Shown: positions 36,428 to 48,208 of the stretch, piece after piece
Layout of the letters: each line of letters starts with the position of its first letter
Numbering within the stretch: the first letter of the stretch is position 1
Assembly: GCA_020740775.1 (NCBI GenBank)
Contig: JAHEWK010000018.1
Location: forward strand, 1,302,001-1,366,000
Direction: 5' to 3'
DNA: 64,000 nt
DNA from: Ilyonectria destructans
Lineage: Eukaryota; Ascomycota; Sordariomycetes; Hypocreales; Nectriaceae
Made by a program: the position numbers and the translations under genes
Notes under the pieces: model-generated
What the model was told of the DNA's origin: nothing
The model's input: only the letters and a program-made list of their open reading frames with translations
The model's database searches: none

Positions 36428-37298
36428 TTAAGCCACAGGGGCGATGGGAGCGATGGGAGCAACGGCGGGGGCGGGCACGCTTCCCAAGTCGACGACCTCA
36501 GGGGGAATCTCGCCCCCGGCGTGAGGGTGGGGGATGGCGTTCTTCTGAGCGCAGTCCCGCGAGATGTGGCCAGCCTCGCCACACTGGTAGCAGGTCTTTC
36601 CAGCAGTGTTGAGAGGACCGCCGTTGGGGGCTGTGCAGTCGCGCGAGATGTGACCCAGCTTGCCGCAGGCGTAGCACTTCATGGCCTGAGCCTGGCAGTC
36701 GCGGGCAAAGTGGTTAGGACCACCGCACTTGTAGCAGGTAGCGGGACGGGGACCACCAGCGAAGCCACCACGGCCGTAGCCACCGGTGTAGCCACCACGG
36801 CCCATGGGGGCGCCACGGCCCATAGAGGGACCGACGGGGTTGGGGCAAGCGCGCTATTAAATCCATGTTAGTCTATTGATATCGGTGAAGAACGGGCCTT
36901 GGGAGGCATACGGCGAGGTGGCCGGGCTGGCCACAGTTATAACAGCGGCCGCTGGTCCCGGTGCCGCTCAGGCGGAGGGTAGGGCAGTCAGCCTGGACGT
37001 GGCCCAGTCCCTGGCAGTGATAGCACTGCTTGGCCTCGGTGGTACGGGGGAGAGGGCAACCGTTAGACTCGTGGCCTGTTCATGGAACCGTCAGTATGGG
37101 TGGTGGTAATGCGTAAGGTTGGGTAGGGCCATACCGGGCTGCTTGCCTGTGAAAGGAGAGTTAGCTTCAAGAACAAGTGAGAGGCATAGGACGGGGACAC
37201 ATACAGTTGTAGCAAAGGCGCTCGGCGGATGAGCAGACCTCAGCGTAGTGGCCAACATTGCCACACTTGTAGCACGCACGTCGAGAGAGGGAAGACAT
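36428..37298 (-). CDS. GIS2: CCHC zinc-knuckle nucleic-acid-binding protein (Gis2/Byr3/CNBP family)
   Basis: Cytoplasmic single-stranded RNA/DNA-binding protein; yeast Gis2 associates with mRNAs and ribosomes and animal CNBP is the homologue. Exons 37298-37205, 37146-37135 (only 12 nt), 37075-36912 and 36853-36428 give 231 residues. Seven CX2CX4HX4C knuckles are visible: CYKCGNVGHYAEVC, CYNCKQPGHESNGC, CYHCQGLGHVQADC, CYNCGQPGHLARAC, CYKCGGPNHFARDC, CYACGKLGHISRDC and CYQCGEAGHISRDC. An RGG-like Gly/Arg block (MGRGAPMGRGGYTGGYGRGG) separates knuckles 4 and 5. Introns interrupt knuckles 2 and 4, and the micro-exon supplies the middle of knuckle 2. The C-terminal tail is Pro/Ala-rich. The upstream 38.2-38.8 kb has CT-rich promoter-like DNA. 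Confidence 0.95.
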
Positions 37299-40114
37299 GA
37301 TTATGGTAGGTGTCTAGAGATTGATTTGTCAGTAAGTATATCCACGTTGGACGCTTCGTGTGTTGGTCATGTTGTCGCCGGCATAGTTTCCGCGCCCAAG
37401 TCCGTCCCGTTGGGGTCGCATCGAAGTCCAGTGAGGCCAAATACTGGCAGCATTGTATCCCTGAGTATTGTTGAACTCGGCGCAAGAAGGAGTGGCGTCA
37501 GTGGTCGGTGGTGCAGGGCCCGAGGAATGCCTCGAGGAATCTGTTGGTGCCGGGATCGTTGTGGATGGGGCGATAATTCGCGGCGCATGAGAAATGCTGG
37601 GCTGCCACGCCAGAAAACGCGCAAATGCGACGAGGCGGGCCGGAATCGCATCGCATAGCGCTGTTGACTGCGGGCTCCCCTGTCAAGCGACACGAAGGCC
37701 TAGAAGGGTAGATACTTGTTGTGTGAAGTCGGCGAAACTTGTAATATCGATCGCGAGGAGTGACGGCGACGTTCGGGAGTGACCCCGCATCCGGTTCTTG
37801 GCTTCGGAATGTTGGTATGCCGGTCTGCAGGTCGCATATCGCAAGGCCTTCGGGTCGCAATGCGTCGCGGTCGGGCTCTGGCCTTCGGTGGTTGCACCGG
37901 GTTTCGGGTCGCACACGGAGGTCAAACGGCGCGGACCGGGTCGAGGTTCGGACGAGGAGTCGGAAGAAGGAGCGAATGCGGTCTTGGAATATGCGACGTC
38001 GACGGCCCACACTCGGATACCAGAAGCGACGACGAGGTTGAAATGCGCAGATGAGAAGCGACAATATCGAGTTGTTGAAGCGTGCGACGGGATCGGGCGT
38101 CGGCGACCAGACCATGGGACGGAGGGGGGATAGAGCGTCCAAACACACAAAACGAACAAACCACACTTCCACTCACCTTTAAAGACTTGAGGTTATTTGG
38201 GGATAAAATCGACGACGGTGTTTTCTACACAGCGAGTATGGCAGATGGTACTTTGAGCAGACAAGCGTCACCAACTTTCTTCCAGACGTGTTTAAAAATT
38301 TTCGCGCGAGGGAAAGATGAGGGGAGGAGGACGGAAGGAGGAAGGGAGTGAGGGATACTACGATTGTGGGGAGGGGGAGGGCTGCTGCTGCGGCGCGCGC
38401 CTTGCTGCTTCTGCTTCGCCTGCGCTGGGGAAAACGGTGCGACGGGTGCGAGTGCGTGTGGGCAGGAGGCGCGGCGGCGGGTGGGTAGGTGGATGGCACC
38501 TTCCCGTCGCTTCCACTGGCTGTCGGCCCAGAGGTAATTAACCATGAATGATTACTGGCGCTTATTACACTGGCCGCGGGACGCCAGGCGCTGGGGACGA
38601 AATGGGGTCCACTCCTCGGGACCGCGCTCGGAGCACTGCGCGCTAGGCGAACTGTGGTGTTTTGTGGGCAAGGGGAGGATGGATGTTTCCACATGCTATG
38701 TTGTACGTAAGGCCTGGCGAACTGTGAGTGATGTAACGACGGGCGGCGGAACGGCAAGCAGCGAGGCGGCGGAAAGGACAAGATGGCGAGAGGGTGCGAC
38801 GGAGCATCCGCTGGGCTAGAACGAGTTATTGCCTCCTAAATTCGCTCGTCCAGCCATTAGCGACCTTTCCCGGTTGGAAGATGGTGCCTGGCCAGATTGG
38901 GAAAGTAACACACTCACGACCCCTCCTTCCCATTCCCCTTCCCCCGTTGGATCCACAGAAATGGACAGTTCAATGCAGGGACTAACAGGACCATCGGCTT
39001 GTTCCTTCCTACCGCGAGAAATACCTAGGTAGTAGTGCTTGATATATAGACAGCGTCTTCACGTGATCCACGTCTAATGTCAACATCAAATCCAACGACA
39101 AACAAGATTTACTCTCATGCTCCGGGTAAACCCCTCCTCTCTCTCACGCACCTTTGCCGATCAACGCAACGAAACACACACTGGTGCCCTCCTCGGATGG
39201 ACAGCTCCATCAATCATAGGCTGCTAAGCCTGTCCAGGCGATGATGCCCGGCCAGCGGACAGGCTGCCCGCGCACCCGTGCCGTCCAAGGGAACCGCGTG
39301 ACATGCAACATGCCGCGTCGCCCCCATGTGTCGTCAAGCTGGATCCTTCCGAGGCAGCTGCCCTTCGCCAGCCAGCCAGTAAAGATGGGTCCTGGTTTGG
39401 GCTTCTACGATGATTTGAACTGGTCGGCTCGGATTGGGTCACAGACCAAGCAAGGTTCACCGACACGGTGGCCTGTGTCCTTGGTCTCCATGATGCCCAA
39501 TCGACGTCAAACCGGGTGCCATGCATTTTGAAGCCGGGCCAATCTTTGCGCTCGACAGTCGTGACACAACGCGAACATGGCCATTGTATGGGAGCTAGTT
39601 CGGGGACCTAGTCTTCTTCTCTCCTGATTTGCGTACTACGTAGATAGACTGATTCATGATACGGCGTGTATTTCGTGGGCGTTACCTAGGCTGTCGGTAA
39701 TTGCCTACTCAGTTCGGCAAGGGGAGGCCAGGCGAGCTAGGATGTCTTCTTCTTCGGCTATTCTTCACACAACCTACATCTGCCCATTGCCAACCTGGCC
39801 TTGTGTAGGGTCGAGTTGACCGCTAACATGTGTTAATTACTGTTGGGCAATCCTAGCTGGACACAGCGCATCTCTGGCCATCGTCCAATTCCTCCTCATT
39901 CGAATTCCTTGCCAGGTCATGCATGGTTAATGACAGTTCAGACATTATTAGGAACCCTCTACCTCAATCACATCATTGAATGTCTTCACCTAGGAATGAT
40001 CCGCTTCGCCAACTCCAGCGTCCAGCGCATGGTAATCTGAGCGGCGATATCCTCCCTGATAGGTGAGCTCAATTAAACCTTTGCAATGGAATATTCAACC
40101 AAAGCACTCACGCC
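37299..40114. other. Intergenic region upstream of the zinc-knuckle gene
   Basis: Holds the promoter and probably a long 5' leader of the zinc-knuckle gene. Open frames at 37498-38172 (-) and 37760-38133 (+) are Arg-rich and overlap each other on opposite strands, which argues against coding. Nothing convincing was seen from 38.8 to 40.1 kb. Confidence 0.55.
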
Positions 40115-41438
40115 TCACGATCTTGACATACGTGCCACACGCCCCATCTCCGAGGGGTGCATTGGAAGAGGAACATCCATTGTGGGTGCTGTGGACCGAG
40201 GTGCTGCCTCTACCACATATGATACACCATCGTCCGAGGCATATGAAGGCGGCCGAGGTCCCGAACGTGTGGTTGGTCGTAGCTGTGCTTCATCCGCGGC
40301 CTCGTTGCGTTGCCAGAATAGGCGATTCGGGTCTACTCGCTGTGGCTTCGTGTTAGCTCTATTGCCAAGGAAGAATTCAATCTAGCGACTTACCACGCTC
40401 TCTCGCCATAGTCCATATGCCGGTGGCTTCGACTTCCCCGCTTCGCTTTCCACTCCAGCCGCCTCCTCATCCCGAGCGAGAACAACTTGGATTGGACGAT
40501 TTGGCACCGCGTATCCCCGAGGCCCATACGTTTGCGTCTCCGGCAGGCGTGTTCGCCCAGAAGCGTCACGCTTCCTCTTGAAGATCATAATAACAAGTCG
40601 GAGAAGGCCGTGGAAAAAGAAGACGGTGGCGATGAGAATGACGAGTATCAACATGATAGTCATCTCGCTAGTTCTAACCTTTTGCGAAACGGAGAGGGCC
40701 AGATCTAGGGTTGAGGATTAGTACCATCACTCATAGAGATGACCGAGGGACTGGAGGTTAATTGCAAGATGACTTACAGACAATGATAAGCAATATCATG
40801 ATCAAACCCGAGACTAAGCAACGGAGAATCTGCGCCCGCAAATGCTTCGATTTTACCCATGGGATACAGAACAGGAAGCGCTTTGGGTGACGGGAGCGAT
40901 GATGTCGGTGGGGGCTACGTTGGTCGCTACTCGGACTTCGCCCATGTTCTTGCCGTCCCGGATCACTCACGGTCTCAGCGGCCTGTGATTCTAGCGCATC
41001 ATTTTGGTTTGAGGTGTCGCTATAGGCTAGAGGAGGTGGCCTCGGTGACGGTGTTGCTCTTGACGATAGCTCGGTCGATGACTCGGTGGATGATATCGCG
41101 GCCTGGTTACCTTCTGGGTGTGGCTCACGCGAGGGCTGATGGTGATTGGACCTCGCGGTCCATGGTCTGGCGAAATTTGGAAACTGAAATGATCTTGACG
41201 GCGCATCTGGTACTCCTTGTTCGAGATCTGGTGACTTGGGGCTTTCGACGGCTACGCGGTAGGGTTCCTCCGTTTGTGGTGGCGGTTGGCCTCGTCGAAA
41301 GAGTCGCAGGAACGGGCGATGGGATGTTGGATGTGTTGGTTGCATCTCTTGCATGTTTAATTCGCCGTGGCGTTCAATGCGAGCACGTCTGATAAGATCG
41401 GCGCGAATCCTCTCCATGGTAGCAGGATCCTCCTCCAT
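40115..41438 (-). CDS. Two-helix membrane protein with C-terminal PPxY motifs
   Basis: Uncharacterised, apparently fungal-specific. Exons 41438-40778, 40704-40394 and 40339-40115 give 398 residues with consistent phases. The first 195 residues are hydrophilic, rich in Ser/Pro/His/Arg (HRHHRSRHPKR). Two hydrophobic helices follow at about 208-227 and 237-263, the first crossing the exon 1/2 junction, with a basic stop-transfer segment (FKRKRDASGR) after the second. The C-terminal tail carries PPAY (314-317) and PPSY (354-357), the consensus for WW domains of Nedd4/Rsp5 ubiquitin ligases. Both ends are probably cytosolic. A role as a membrane adaptor for an Rsp5-type ligase is inferred from the motifs only. 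Confidence 0.8.
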
Positions 41439-43299
41439 TGTGTACGCCTAGTCTGGGTCAAGATCTAGGATTAAGTCTATCGGCCTTGACGCGGTTGGAA
41501 TTGGCAACAAGATAGACTGCGATCGTCGGGATCGTGTGAATGGACTCTCGTCGGGGACTGTGTCGTCGAGAATATGTCGTCGAGGATATATCGCTGTCGT
41601 GGTAATTCCTGTGTCAGAGTTGTGGAAGAAGAGCCGTCTTAAATAAAGAGGTACGGATGTCTAGGAGTTTCCGCGGTCGTGTTTAGGAGGAAGATGAAGA
41701 ATAAAGAAATGGTTGTATGGAAAGAAAATTCGAAAGATATAATGAAAGGCGTAACGAGAAATGAATCAATGAGAGGAAGCTGGTTGCGGCATCAAGGAAA
41801 TTATTGGGACATGGTGCAACTCCAAGACACTGACAAAAGCGGAAGTGTCGCCTTCAACCGAGGCCGTACCAGGACGCGTTCGTCTAAGAGCTTTGAGATG
41901 CGGTGCACCAAAAGAACCGGGAAAACAGAAAAATAGAGAGAAAGAGAGAATACGAGGGGATGAGGAGAGTGTATACGATTCCCACCACTGCGTCCTGCGA
42001 CCAAGGTCACGTCGATACCGGCCTGAACCACGGCGGCCAACGAACCAAGTCACGAAACCAGGGGAGGTGATGGGGGGATGATGGGGGGATGAGGGGGCGG
42101 CAGGGATCCGCAATGGACCAGACACTACGGGCCATGGTGAACCCATGCTGTGACAGCGGGCGTGTTGCAAAAGGAACAAGGCACACGGCAGCCTCTCATC
42201 TCTGGGTCGGCACACGGGCGGAGGCGTTGGAGGCGGCGAAGGAGCGGCGGCAGGGGGAGGCCCGTTCGTCGGTGCGGCCGGGGTTGGCGAGCTGAGAGGA
42301 CGAGATCCTGTGGTTTCAGCGGTTTTGGGACGTCGTCATTTGGAGATGAGTGAGACGCGCCATGCAGCCACGATGGCTTTGGGCCCGCGTTGCCTAAAGC
42401 AGCTGCCGTCCGTGGTCAATGCCTCACTGGGTGCTTCACTGGATGCTTCACTGGGTGCTTCAGGTGTTCAGAGCTGGAGGTCATAACACAGCGCAGGTCG
42501 GGGGGCGCTGTGGCGTAGCCGTTCTTGGACCCTCGTTTGATACCTCCGCAAGTGGCCAACCACGCGTCGCCTTGGACAGGCACCTGAAACCCCTGACAGC
42601 CCTTGTCAGTACGACACCTCAAGCCATCAATTAGGACAAATCCATTGGGTGGTAATGAAAGGACTAACAAGGAGCGTATCATGCGAGACTAGGATCCTTT
42701 TTGTTCCTCTTTCATTTTTCATTGTATTTCTTCTTCTATTTGGGGGGGATTGTTCCCAGTCTACTAAGTTAGGTGCCCGGCTCACTTTTGCTCGTCCCTC
42801 CCAGAAGGTCTAGGCTGTGTGTCATACACATGTAACACGACATCTCCCAGACCCTCTTCTCCAAAGCACAGTCAGGGTGTTTGGCACATCTTGATCGACA
42901 CCCCGGATTTCCCCCAATGATATTTATAGATGCCCGCCCGTGATTTCTTCGTGTCATCTGCCTCCTCTGCTCCATTGAAATCTGTTCCCCTTTGCTATGC
43001 GCAGCCCACTCAATAGGTGGGTGAATCGACCACTGTAAACCCATCACCCGCCATTCTCATTATATCATCATCCACGCGACAAATTCACACCCTGTATTAT
43101 CTGCTGTTGTAATCCCCCGGGGCAGCCACATGTCCCCGAAGGTCAAGCAGAACAATGTCCTCACAGGGCAGGACTGGTTGCTAAGGTTCTACCTCCATGA
43201 ACCGGGTGGCTCCTTGGTTAGAAACTGACGGCGATTCTGAAGTTATGGCAACCATAAGTAGCTATATGAGGTTGTTGTCTCAACTTCCATTGCTTGCAC
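41439..43299. other. Intergenic region between the PPxY protein and the U5-40K gene
   Basis: Promoter of the PPxY gene at its left end and 3' UTR of the U5-40K gene at its right. A 12-nt tandem repeat lies at 42424-42462. Open frames (up to 149 codons) look random. Confidence 0.55.
42424..42462. repeat. 12-nt tandem repeat, 3 copies
   Basis: Three adjacent copies of TCACTGGGTGCT, the middle one with one change. Confidence 0.85.
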
Positions 43300-44523
43300 T
43301 CATTTCAGCTCGCCCAAGAGCATTGTGCGATCGGAAGACGCGGAGAGTACTATATCTTGTAAGCCAAACGGAATTGAATCGGTCATGAAAGGTCGATACT
43401 TACGAATTGGCTCCTTGCCGGGAGCAAACTCGGCGCAGTTAACCGTACCCTTGTGCCCAGGAAGCTTGTAGCTGAGCTTGCCCGTTTCGCTCGACCACAC
43501 CATCACCGTGCCGTCGCCTGATGCTGCCGCAATCTTCTTGCCCTCCGAGTCCCAACTAGCTCCCATCAGGTTCTTCTCCAGGCCCATAGTCGCGCCGTCA
43601 AAGGTTCGGATGTGTCTCTCGGTTGGTGCAAATGGTCGGATGTCCCACGTCCTGACGGTAGCATCCATAGCGTAAGAAACGAGCGACTGCGAGTCCGGCG
43701 AGACCTTTAGGGACATGATGGTGTCCGAGTGTCCCAACATAGAGTAGACAACCGACTTCTTCCTCAGGTCCCACACGCGAATATCGTTGTCGATGCCACC
43801 AGCGTAAATCTCATTGCCCGCCTCCGAAATCGCCACAGCGGTAATGGGGAATTCGGTCTGGATGTAGTCAACCGCATTCTTTGATCGGGGGTCCCAAATG
43901 CCAATCGTCGAATCGTCGCTACCGCTGATGAGCAAGTCCTCTCCTCGCCTGCTGATATCCATCGAGTTGATTATTTCCTCGTGTCCGACATATCGACGTA
44001 TCCGCGTTCCCGATGTCAAGTCCCAGCTTGCAAGGTGCGTGTCGGCCGATGCCGAGTACAAAATCTCCGAGTCGCGCGACCACTGTAGGTCGAGAATCGC
44101 ACCTCGGTGTCCGTTCAACACACCATAGTTCTCGCAGTCGCCGTAGGTTCTCCAGAGCACTAGCTAGCATTAGCCACGAGATTCCCTCCTCATGAAAGGA
44201 GCCCAATGGGACCTACTAATGGATCTATCCATCGATCCTGACGCGATCAGGTTGCCGGTCGGGTCAAACTTGGCCGCAAAAATCTCCCCCGAGTGTCCGG
44301 AGAGCTCCATTACAGGCGCCTGCAACCCGCTCGTTCTTGGGGTCTGCAAACAGTCAGCTACTACGCATGGCATTGATCAAGAAATACATACGCTCTGCAC
44401 CAGGGCATTGCCCGACGCATTGAGGCGCGCGAGTGCGCCAGTCGAGGAGCTAACATTCTGTCGCTTGACGAGCGACTGGGACATGCCCGGGTCATCGTCA
44501 GCGGGACGCTTCTCTGCCGACAT
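43300..44523 (-). CDS. cwf17: U5 snRNP 40 kDa WD-repeat protein (SNRNP40/Cwf17-like)
   Basis: Spliceosome component that binds Prp8 in the U5 snRNP, nuclear. Exons 44523-44392, 44343-44217, 44159-43404 and 43355-43300 give 356 residues. After a 45-residue charged N-terminus (MSAEKRPADDDPGMSQSLVKRQ), WD40 units cover the rest: GHSGEIFAAKFDPTG, the junction-spanning DRSIMLWRTYGDC, GHRGAILDLQWS, GHEEIINSMDIS, FPITAVAISEAGNEI, GHSDTIMSLKVSPDS and GHKGTVNCAEFAPG, ending with SASSDRTMLLGELK. The TYGDCENYGVLNGHRGAI segment is characteristic of this family. The last acceptor could be TACAAG (used here) or ATATAG six bases later; both keep frame. It shares a 465-base divergent promoter with the Bet3 gene. 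Confidence 0.92.
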
Positions 44524-44988
44524 TTTGAGATGTGGAAAGTCGCCGGGTATCAACAGAAACAAAGTGCGACCCAGAAATCACTGACGCGTTCTCCACTGAA
44601 CAATTTCGCGAAAGCTATCGACAAGCTGCTTAGTCGTTGAGGATGCCGTGGTGAACTTTCGTCCAATGCAAATGCAGAACCGCGTCTGATTGGTGGCCGG
44701 GCCGAGAGTTGTTCCTACGTCGGTGATCCAGAACCTCCGTGCACCGACTGCGCCAGGGTGACGTTGATGTCCGGCTCGCCTAGCTCATAGCATCACTTCC
44801 CCTGGCTTGGATCAAGATACAGCTCCCCAAGCCCGCCGCCATTCTCCAGCGCACATCCTGTGCTATCAGACACAAACTACTGCCATTGTTGCGCCCGTTA
44901 ACACCGCTCCCCTAGCCGTCAGTGCCCAACCCGTGCCACCAAAGGCTAGCTGCGAGCCCCACCTTGGACACCGTCCCCAACCAGCACA
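44524..44988. promoter_or_regulatory. Divergent promoter between U5-40K and BET3
   Basis: The start codons of the minus-strand U5-40K gene and plus-strand Bet3 gene are 465 bases apart, so both promoters and leaders lie here. No specific site is claimed. Confidence 0.6.
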
Positions 44989-45733
44989 ATGTCGGCCAGC
45001 AAGGCATCTCGTGTGGGCGAAGAGTATGTAAACAAGAAGCCTCCTCCATGTGAGATTTTCCAAAGCTAACATGTCCTTAGAATCTGGAAGTATGTTCATG
45101 GTCAATGCGCAACCCAGGAGAATAGAGAATCTGACGTCGAATAGAACCCGAATTGACAAGGTCAATGCCGAGCTCGTAACCCTGACCTACGGTACGATTG
45201 TTGCGCAACTATGCAAAGACTACGAGAGCGACTATGTCGAGGTGAACAAGCAGTTGGATAAGATGGGGTACAATATTGGACTGCGTCTCATCGAAGACTA
45301 CCTCGCCAAATCCAATACCATGAAGCGATGCGCCAACTTCCGCGAGACGGCCGAAATGATTGCTCGGGTAGGAACACTTGTCTTTTTAGGCAGCCGTACA
45401 TTAGCTAACATACGAGAACAGGTTGGGTTCAAAATCTTCCTCAACATCACCCCACAGGTGACAAACTGGACGAGTGATAATAATCAATTCTCGCTGGTAT
45501 TTGACGAAAACCCGTTGGCAGACTTTGTCGAGCTGCCCGATGATGGCCGAGCACAAGACCAGCTCTGGTACTCCAACGTACTCTGCGGCGTGCTCCGAGG
45601 AGCTTTGGAGATGGTTCAGATGCAGGTAGAGGCTCACTTTATAAGTGACATCCTTCGGGGAAACGACAGCACAGAGATGAGGGTTTCGCTGATACGGTAT
45701 ATTGATGATGAGCTGCCACCGGAGGATGACTGA
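44989..45733 (+). CDS. BET3: TRAPP complex subunit Bet3 (TRAPPC3)
   Basis: Core subunit of the TRAPP complexes, which tether ER-derived vesicles and act as exchange factor for Ypt1/Rab1 at the Golgi. Exons 44989-45023, 45081-45089 (9 nt), 45145-45367 and 45422-45733 give 192 residues, the usual Bet3 length. Splicing restores the family start: RVGEEIWKTRIDKVNAELVT. Further hallmarks are LTYGTIVAQLCKDYE, NKQLDKMGYNIGLRLIEDYL, CANFRETAEMIARVGFKIFL and WYSNVLCGVLRGALEMVQ, where the small and Cys residues line the palmitate-binding channel of Bet3. The third intron is 54 nt and in frame, so unspliced RNA reads through it. The 9-nt exon 2 contributes only Ile-Trp and parts of two codons. Confidence 0.95.
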
Positions 45734-48208
45734 GAAGCGGGATGCAAGTGACGGAGAAAGCAATGGCGAGAAGAACCCGACCGCGGCTGCATTCGTCCCG
45801 TCAGGGACCTGACACGAGGACCTAAGGTGGAAGAGAGAATACTACAGTGCTCGTTGATGAGAGCAGATGCGAGGGCAATACTGATGGACCAAGCTCGTTC
45901 GAAATCTCGAACTGGGAGCGGATAACACCCATTCGAACACGAGAGAATCCTGGTCCAATGAGAGTCACAGGGGTTCAGGGGCAGAGCCACGGAGCTCGGC
46001 ATATGATGTTTCAAGCATATAGACGACCCGGCAGAGGACGGGCAGACAGACGAACGATGATAAAGAGACGATCCATCTGAAGCCAAGACCAGATGCAGTT
46101 CTACAATATTTCCGAATCGGCCAATTACTAAATTAGGCCTCGATGGATCTGGAGAACCTGGTAGGGCGATATGAGAGTCTAGTATGTGGAGGGTTCGGAG
46201 CGGCCCCAATCTTCTCCGATAACTATCGTGGAAGGCAAAAGCCCTCAAATTCTCCACAGCGGTTCGGCGGGTTTTATTCGCAAAGGCGGGTAAGGAGCAA
46301 TGCTGAGCCAACAAGGGAGGCGAAGAGGGCGAGACTGGCGACTGGTAATAAGAGAGTGGTCCGTGGGAGCGCGTGAGAGCGCGTGAGAGGCCTGTGAGAG
46401 CATGATGAGGGAGGCCAAGTGGGCACTCAGGCCAGAATGACGGCGAGATCCCTGCCTGAGGCACTGGGGCCATCCAGGATAGTGCCTCAGGTGCCGACGT
46501 GATTGTGGTGCAGTCCCAGGAATACGCAGGGCTAGTTTGAGATTTACGTACCGAAAAATATTGCAAACGGTTGCCAACGGGACGCCTCCTGAGCGGCAAA
46601 GCACCAGAGCCTCAGGGTAGTCATCCACTGTAAACTAGCGCGCTGCAGCCCTGTGAATCAAGCCTATGCACATCCCCCAAGTTATAGCGGACGGCCCCTA
46701 AATTTACCCACCGGTCTAGAGTCTGTCCCCGAATTTTAGGGCTTCGATCCACTGACAGCTCCAAAACCGCCGTGCTGGGAGCTGAAGCGCCCGCGGAAGC
46801 TTCCAGCCACCTTCCGTCCTTCCTTCCTTCCAGCCGTCCGCCACACGTTGGTTGCGGAACTTGCATCCAACTTCGGGTTTATGCATAAACGGGCGCGTGA
46901 GTAAGATGAGGCGCCTTATACGAAGGACATGCCACCACCTGGATTTCAGTTTGGTCAGGCCGCCAGCGTCGAAGACGCTCGAGAAATATTTGGCGCAATC
47001 TGCATGTTTCCAATGCGGGAATATGGTAGCAAATTATCTCTTCTGCCGTGTAAAAGTAAATGTTTGTTGAGAAGGCGCAGTTTGCGATGGAGTTTGCCTG
47101 CACACGCATATGTGCATGTCTCTCCACTTTCTCGATAAACCCCCGTTAGAACCATTGACAGGCGCGCTGTCCCCCCCTGGATTTCATGTAGCGATGTCTT
47201 TTCCGCTGTGAGCCCCGAGCCGCGCCGTGCAAGTCGAAGTGGCAGTGATTGAGACGGAGTCCAGCCTTGCCTGCATTTCGGACAATCACTTGTGCTTGGA
47301 GACTTGGTTATTCCCTCAATCTGCTTGTTTGCCTCCTGGCCTTTCTCTCAGCCTGGTCACGCCTGGAGCCGAAAGTACAGCGTGCGCAGAACAGCGCATC
47401 CGGAGCTGCGAGTGAGTGAGCCTGAAGAGCGAGCACCCTTCAAACGGGATCCGGAAACCCTCCACCGCCAAACAACGAACCACGTTTTTCCCTTCCCCTC
47501 ACACACACACACACTCCCTCTCTTTTCTCTCCTTTTCCTCCTCTCATATTCGCTCTACTTTTCTCCATCTTGGAACCAGCCCAACGTCCCGTCGAGTGTT
47601 GCCGGCCACTGCCCCAGCGCGCGCCGCCCACTCTACGACCAAGCCCCCCCCCCCCCCCCCCCCCCCCGGTTGGTGCTTCTGGTGCTGGGTACCTGCGCCA
47701 CGCCCTGCACAGTGCTACAACACGAGGTACCCCCTACCGACGGGCCTATTCATTTATCTGCGTGCTCTGGCTCTAGGGCTCCCCCGGTACAGTAAAAAAC
47801 CACCCCCGTCCTCCCGTCGCTCTCTCTCTTTTCCCGTCAAGTCGGTCGTCTCCATCCCATCCCAGGCGGCCAGCGCCCACCTCCACCAAAAACCAACCAA
47901 CCACACCATCATCGCGACACCAACGCCCGTCGCCCATCGCCTATCGCCCATCCGCGCCATCGCCATCGGCCTCGCTGCGGCTCTCTCCTCCTCGCCGCTC
48001 TCTCTCCCGACTGCTTCCATCGACGACGCCCTCAATTACGCCCCCTCCCGCGCGACTTGCACCGCGTCCCCGCCTCCTGGGATCGCCGCCCGTCACGCCC
48101 ACGCCGGTCGGCTGTCCAGCGCCAGCGCTCCGCGTGGTGGCACGTCCTGGTGGCTAACCCAGCAAACTTTTTGGCCTCATCGCCTCCCTCCCCCATCCCC
48201 ATCACACC
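45734..48208. other. Intergenic region and probable long leader of the somA gene
   Basis: From about 47.4 kb the sequence is C/T-rich with a 24-base C run at 47644-47667, typical of a fungal promoter/leader. A 292-codon frame (47416-48294) overlaps the somA start in another frame; its composition (Pro/Ser/Thr/His) looks like translated leader. The 321-codon minus-strand frame at 45634-46599 overlaps the Bet3 gene and is not protein-like. A GCGCGTGAGA duplication is at 46369-46388. Confidence 0.55.
47644..47667. repeat. Homopolymer run of 24 C
   Basis: An uninterrupted C tract about 540 bases upstream of the somA start codon. Its length is likely to vary between isolates and to be error-prone in sequencing. 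Confidence 0.85.

Noticed and set aside
36125..36871. 248-codon plus-strand frame
   Set aside because: Antisense of the last exon of the zinc-knuckle gene.
37498..38172. 224-codon minus-strand frame upstream of the zinc-knuckle gene
   Set aside because: Arg/Pro/Ser-rich, overlapped by three plus-strand frames, and without a convincing start context or intron link; judged to be leader or promoter DNA.
45634..46599. 321-codon minus-strand frame
   Set aside because: Overlaps the 3' end of BET3 and has Ser/Pro/Arg/Leu-rich random-like content; no motif found.
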